Virus record (IMG/VR): IMGVR_UViG_3300025401_000117
Span: 1 to 20,675 of that record
DNA length: 20,675 bases
Strand: one strand, 5' to 3'
Source of the DNA: a virus
Position 1 is the stretch's first letter; the number at the start of each line of letters is the position of its first letter. A program made the position numbers and the translations under genes. Shown here one piece after another: positions 17,703-20,675 of the stretch. Under the pieces are notes generated by a model. That model was not told where the DNA came from, searched no databases, and saw nothing but the letters and a program-made list of their open reading frames with translations.

Positions 17703-18129
17703 TTTCATCCTCCCCCCTGGCGTTACGATGCCAGAAACCATTCAACCTGTGGAGGCCCCACAAGAGAATGCAACCAATGAAGAGAAGGCCACTGTATTAC
17801 CAGAACCAACCGGTTACAAAATTCTTTGCGGAGTGCCCGACATTTCCGACAAGATTGATGGAACTGATTTGGATCTGATAAGACCATCCCAATACGCGGT
17901 ACAAGAACAACACGCTACAACCGTTTTGTTTGTGCTTAAGGTTGGGCCCGATGCATATAAAGACCCAGAAAAGTACCCCACTGGAGCGTGGTGCAAGCCT
18001 GGAGATTTTGTGCTAACTCGTACTTATTCTGGTACGCGTTTTAAAATTTTCGGCAAAGAATTTAGGCTCATCAACGATGACCAAGTCGATGCTGTTGTTG
18101 AAGACCCCCGCGGCATAAGCCGTGCATAA
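17695..18129 (+). CDS. GroES-like co-chaperonin domain protein (144 aa)
   Basis: Start 17695 (MTDFILPPGV) is preferred to 17683 because GAAG and the overlap context fit and the extra residues are not family-like. After a disordered first 40 residues comes PTGYKILCGVPDISDKIDG, then VLFVLKVGPDAYKDPEKYPTGAWCKPGDFVLTRTYSGTRFKI and LINDDQVDAVVEDP. This is the Cpn10 beta-barrel plan: N-terminal strand, mobile loop (25 residues around DLDLIRPSQYA), a 'V..VGP...........C..GD.V......G' core and the ending 'ND..V.AVVED'. It may work with host GroEL to fold the capsid protein, as T4 gp31 does. That is inferred from the fold and location. Confidence 0.75.
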   Translation: MTDFILPPGVTMPETIQPVEAPQENATNEEKATVLPEPTGYKILCGVPDISDKIDGTDLDLIRPSQYAVQEQHATTVLFVLKVGPDAYKDPEKYPTGAWCKPGDFVLTRTYSGTRFKIFGKEFRLINDDQVDAVVEDPRGISRA

Positions 18130-18138
18130 AGGACAAAT

Positions 18139-19071
18139 ATGAACGAACCATACAAGTTCCCCGATGAAACCGATGAACTACCTCAAGCTGCGGAAGCAAA
18201 CGAGGAAGAAATCGAAATTGAAATCATCGATGACACCCCAGAACGCGACAAAGGCAAACAGCCTTTAAACAAAGAAGTTCCAGATCCAACTGACGATGAA
18301 ATTGCCAGTTACTCTCAGAATGTACAAAGCCGCATCAAGGAATTGACGCATGCTAGACACGATGAGAGACGTAAAGCCGAAGCGGCTATGCGGGAAAAAC
18401 AGGAGCTTGAAAGCCTTGCTAGACAGTTAATTGAAGAGAACAAGTCTCTAAAAAGCAACGTCCAAGCGGGCCATCAAATGATTGCGTCTTCTGCCAAAGA
18501 AAAGGCTGAAGCTGACCTGGTATTGGCGAGAAAACAGTATAAAGAGGCTCAAGAAGCCTACGATACTGATGCCATTATTGCGGCTCAAGAGGCTTTGACT
18601 GAGGCTAAATGGCGCATTGAATCATTGAAAAATTACCGTCCTGCTTTACAAGAGCGAGAAAATACGGTACAAACTCAACCTAGACAGACTCAATCTGTAC
18701 AACCAGACGAAAAATCCCTGCGCTGGCAGGCAAAAAACCAGTGGTTTGGTTCGCAAGGGTTTGAAGAAGTTACCAGCTTTGCGCTAGGGCTGCATCAAAA
18801 ACTAGTCAACTCGGGTGTAGACCCGCGCTCCGATGAATATTATCAACAGATAGATTCACGCATCAAAAACACGTTCCCGGAAGTATTCGGTGAACAAAAA
18901 TCGGCACAAGCCGCAAAGCGTCCTTCGAATGTAGTTGCTCCAGCGTCACGATCTTCTGGCGTAAAAAAGGTTCAATTGACTCCGACGCAAGCAGCGTTAG
19001 TGAAGAAATTTAATCTTGATCCCAAGAAGTATTACCTTGAACAACAGAAATTGGAGGCACAAAATGGTTGA
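18139..19071 (+). CDS. Scaffolding protein (310 aa)
   Basis: The scaffold directs capsid assembly and leaves or is degraded before packaging. The protein has an acidic disordered N-terminus (DETDELPQAAEANEEEIEIEIIDD), a long coiled coil at about 60-170 (QSRIKELTHARHDERRKAEAAMREKQELESLARQLIEENKSL), a central part containing KNQWFGSQGFEEVTSFALGLHQKL, and a basic C-terminus (ASRSSGVKKVQLTPTQAALVKKFNLDPKKYY), the usual capsid-binding end. It lies after portal and before the major capsid gene. AAAGGA precedes the ATG. It overlaps the next gene by eight bases. Confidence 0.85.
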   Translation: MNEPYKFPDETDELPQAAEANEEEIEIEIIDDTPERDKGKQPLNKEVPDPTDDEIASYSQNVQSRIKELTHARHDERRKAEAAMREKQELESLARQLIEENKSLKSNVQAGHQMIASSAKEKAEADLVLARKQYKEAQEAYDTDAIIAAQEALTEAKWRIESLKNYRPALQERENTVQTQPRQTQSVQPDEKSLRWQAKNQWFGSQGFEEVTSFALGLHQKLVNSGVDPRSDEYYQQIDSRIKNTFPEVFGEQKSAQAAKRPSNVVAPASRSSGVKKVQLTPTQAALVKKFNLDPKKYYLEQQKLEAQNG

Positions 19072-19507
19072 TGTTAAGAAAACTCGTGATATTGAAACCC
19101 GTGATAAAGAAGTTCGTAAGGAGTACAAACCTTCGAGCCAATTGCCAGACCCAACACCCGAGCCTGGTTTTGTGTATCGTTACGTTATGACACACATATT
19201 AGGTAAGGCGGATCACACCAGATTGTCTCGCATGAGACGTGACGGCTGGGAACCAGTCAAGGCGGCAGACCATCCCGAGCTAATGCTTGAGGGGAATAAT
19301 GAGGGCAACGTAGAAGTCGGTGGTTTGATTCTGTGCAAAAACACACAAGAAAACTTTGACGCCTACCAGCGCTATTATGCCAAGCAAGCACAAGATCAGA
19401 TGGAGTCAGTGGACAACAGTTTCATGAAAGACAATGACCCCAGGATGCGCAAGTTTTCGGATAGAACATCCACAACGACACGCGGTACTGGGTTTGGCGC
19501 AAGATAA
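19064..19507 (+). CDS. Hypothetical head-region protein (147 aa)
   Basis: Start 19064 (MVDVKKTRDIETRDKEVRKE) has GGAGG seven bases upstream, inside the scaffold gene. The protein is basic at the N-terminus, then GFVYRYVMTHILGKADHTRLSRMRRDGWEPVKAADHPE, GNVEVGGLILCKNTQENFDAYQRYYAKQAQDQ, and a disordered tail (RTSTTTRGTGFGAR). The 'W.R....DP.R.S.M...GW.PV...DHPE...........GGL.L.K...E' layout is seen in environmental phages at this location. Function is unknown; a minor head or assembly role is inferred from the neighbours. Confidence 0.78.
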   Translation: MVDVKKTRDIETRDKEVRKEYKPSSQLPDPTPEPGFVYRYVMTHILGKADHTRLSRMRRDGWEPVKAADHPELMLEGNNEGNVEVGGLILCKNTQENFDAYQRYYAKQAQDQMESVDNSFMKDNDPRMRKFSDRTSTTTRGTGFGAR

Positions 19508-19526
19508 TTTAATTCAGGAGTCCTAA

Positions 19527-20396
19527 ATGGCTTATCCAATTATTCCCGCTCCATACGGGTTTAAAGCGGTCAGTGAGTTCGGCGGATTACCCTATTCTGG
19601 GTCAACTCGCATGTATCCCATTGCTACTGCTTATGGTACATCGTTGTTCAATGGTGACATTGTTCAGCTCTCTAACGGTAGCATTGTTGCCACCACCATG
19701 TCTGCTGCCTCTAGCCCTGCTACTCCTGTAGCCGGTACATTGGGTATCTTTGTTGGTGCTGAGTACACAAACTCTTCCAGCCAAATCGTTCGCGGTCAAT
19801 ACTGGCCTGCAAGCACATCATCTAACTATGCAGTTGGATATGTGATTGACGATCCCCGTACTGTGTTCAAAGCAGTGATGGTTGCTCAAGGTACTTCCTT
19901 GTCCAACACCGCTTCCACAGTTGGCTATGCTAACCCCACCTTCATTGGTTCTAACCTCTATGCCGTCACAGGTACAGCAGGTAACACCACGACTGGTGAC
20001 TCAGCAATGGCCGTCTCTGGTGCTGTGATCAGCTCTGGTACATCTGGTAATACTCGTATTGCTACATTGCTACCTTTCCGCTGTGTTAGCGTGGTGCAAG
20101 ATACTGCTGTTACCGTTTCTGCCGTTGGCGGAAATGCCAGCACATCTGGTACTACTATTACATTGACAGCTGCAAACACTGCTATCCAGCCCGGAATGCA
20201 ATTGATTGCTCAAGGCGTAAGTGGCGTTGCCCAAGGTAACTATATTTCTGTAACCAACGTTAGCGGCACAACCGTTACTTTGGCTTCCAGTATTTCTGTT
20301 CCCACAGGCACGAACTTATCTTTCGTTGGTTTCCCTGAAGTTTTGGTCGTATGGAATGCAACATTCCAAGGTATGACTAACACTGCTGGTGTTTAA
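19527..20396 (+). CDS. Probable head decoration / structural protein (289 aa)
   Basis: CAGGAG lies eight bases before the ATG at 19527. The sequence MAYPIIPAPYGFKAVSEFGGLPYSGSTRMYPIATAYGTSLFNGDIVQL is typical of small head proteins next to capsid genes. It continues with SQIVRGQYWPASTS, YVIDDPRTVFKAVM, and a Ser/Thr/Gly/Val-rich beta domain near the end (GMQLIAQGVSGVAQGNYISV, TVTLASSISVPTG) that resembles an inserted carbohydrate- or surface-facing beta module. GC content and codon use are higher and more regular here, as expected for an abundant virion protein. The call as decoration protein is inference from position and composition. Confidence 0.75.
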   Translation: MAYPIIPAPYGFKAVSEFGGLPYSGSTRMYPIATAYGTSLFNGDIVQLSNGSIVATTMSAASSPATPVAGTLGIFVGAEYTNSSSQIVRGQYWPASTSSNYAVGYVIDDPRTVFKAVMVAQGTSLSNTASTVGYANPTFIGSNLYAVTGTAGNTTTGDSAMAVSGAVISSGTSGNTRIATLLPFRCVSVVQDTAVTVSAVGGNASTSGTTITLTAANTAIQPGMQLIAQGVSGVAQGNYISVTNVSGTTVTLASSISVPTGTNLSFVGFPEVLVVWNATFQGMTNTAGV

Positions 20397-20411
20397 TTAA
20401 GGAGCACTTAA

Positions 20412-20675
20412 ATGGCTATTTCACGCGCACAACTGCTTAAAGAGTTGCTCCCTGGTTTGAACGCATTGTTCGGTCTAGAGTACGCCCGTTACGGCGAAGA
20501 GCACAAAGAGATCTACGAAACTGAGAAATCAGAGCGTAGCTTTGAAGAGGAAACAAAACTGTCAGGCTTCTCAGCTGCACCAGTCAAGGCCGAGGGTACA
20601 GCTCTCAGCTATGACAATGCGCAAGAGGCTTTCACAGCACGTTACAACCACGAGACCATTGCTTTGGGTTTCTCA
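20412..20675 (+). CDS. Major capsid protein, N-terminal fragment (88 aa visible)
   Basis: AAGGAG precedes the ATG at 20412 by six to nine bases. The visible part MAISRAQLLKELLPGLNALFGLEYARYGEEHKEIYETEKSERSFEEETKLSGF ... EGTALSYDNAQEAFTARYNHETIALGFS matches the N-terminal pattern of major head proteins of environmental tailed phages (Ile/Leu-rich 'LL.EL.PGLN.LFG.EY' and 'E....SGF..A....EG....YD'). The HK97-type fold begins beyond this. The gene runs off the right edge of the window. Confidence 0.88.
   Translation, partial: MAISRAQLLKELLPGLNALFGLEYARYGEEHKEIYETEKSERSFEEETKLSGFSAAPVKAEGTALSYDNAQEAFTARYNHETIALGFS

Overview
This window is part of the genome of a tailed double-stranded DNA phage (Caudoviricetes). 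The evidence is the gene order TerS, TerL, portal, GroES-like, scaffold, decoration protein, major capsid, plus a helicase/Toprim replication pair and dense tiny genes that overlap by ATGA or TAATG. There are no host housekeeping genes, tRNAs, integrase or IS elements. Small proteins of the 'DEAL..ALEAL / AIKEALETKDEPVxW..PLYT' type are, to my knowledge, common in phages of freshwater and soil Betaproteobacteria (Burkholderiales), so such a host is a reasonable but unproven guess.

Layout. (1) 1-4667, plus strand, AT-rich: about 20 very small, tightly overlapping genes. Many are mosaics of three recurring protein modules and end in the same 'KLKERNT' tail. The DNA of that tail also supplies the Shine-Dalgarno and the ATGA start of the next gene. 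(2) 4657-7705, plus strand: a ParB-domain/HTH/coiled-coil protein, an SF2 helicase with a C-terminal zinc ribbon, and a Toprim primase-like protein. (3) 7641-11609, minus strand: an operon of about 15 small genes, including a GP88-like protein and several genes below 60 codons. (4) 11610-11803: the divergent control region. (5) 11804-20675, plus strand: the packaging and head module, starting at a good sigma70-like promoter and cut by the window edge inside the major capsid gene.

The most striking feature is in region 3. Four type I hammerhead ribozymes sit in the minus-strand operon, each placed between the stop codon of one gene and the Shine-Dalgarno of the next. Each has the full CUGANGA / stem II / GAAA / stem III / GUC core. 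Stem I covaries between copies, and in the last copy a G.U pair forms only in minus-strand RNA. Self-cleavage would cut the operon mRNA into five pieces: one gene, one gene, three genes, three genes, and the remaining distal genes. Each downstream piece would begin with a 5'-OH and a short conserved leader carrying the ribosome binding site; each upstream piece would end in two stable hairpins.

A second layer is a 14-bp palindrome, CGCAACAWGTTGCG, present six times. The two perfectly symmetrical copies flank the upstream region of a LexA-like winged-helix gene between terS and terL, which suggests an operator pair.
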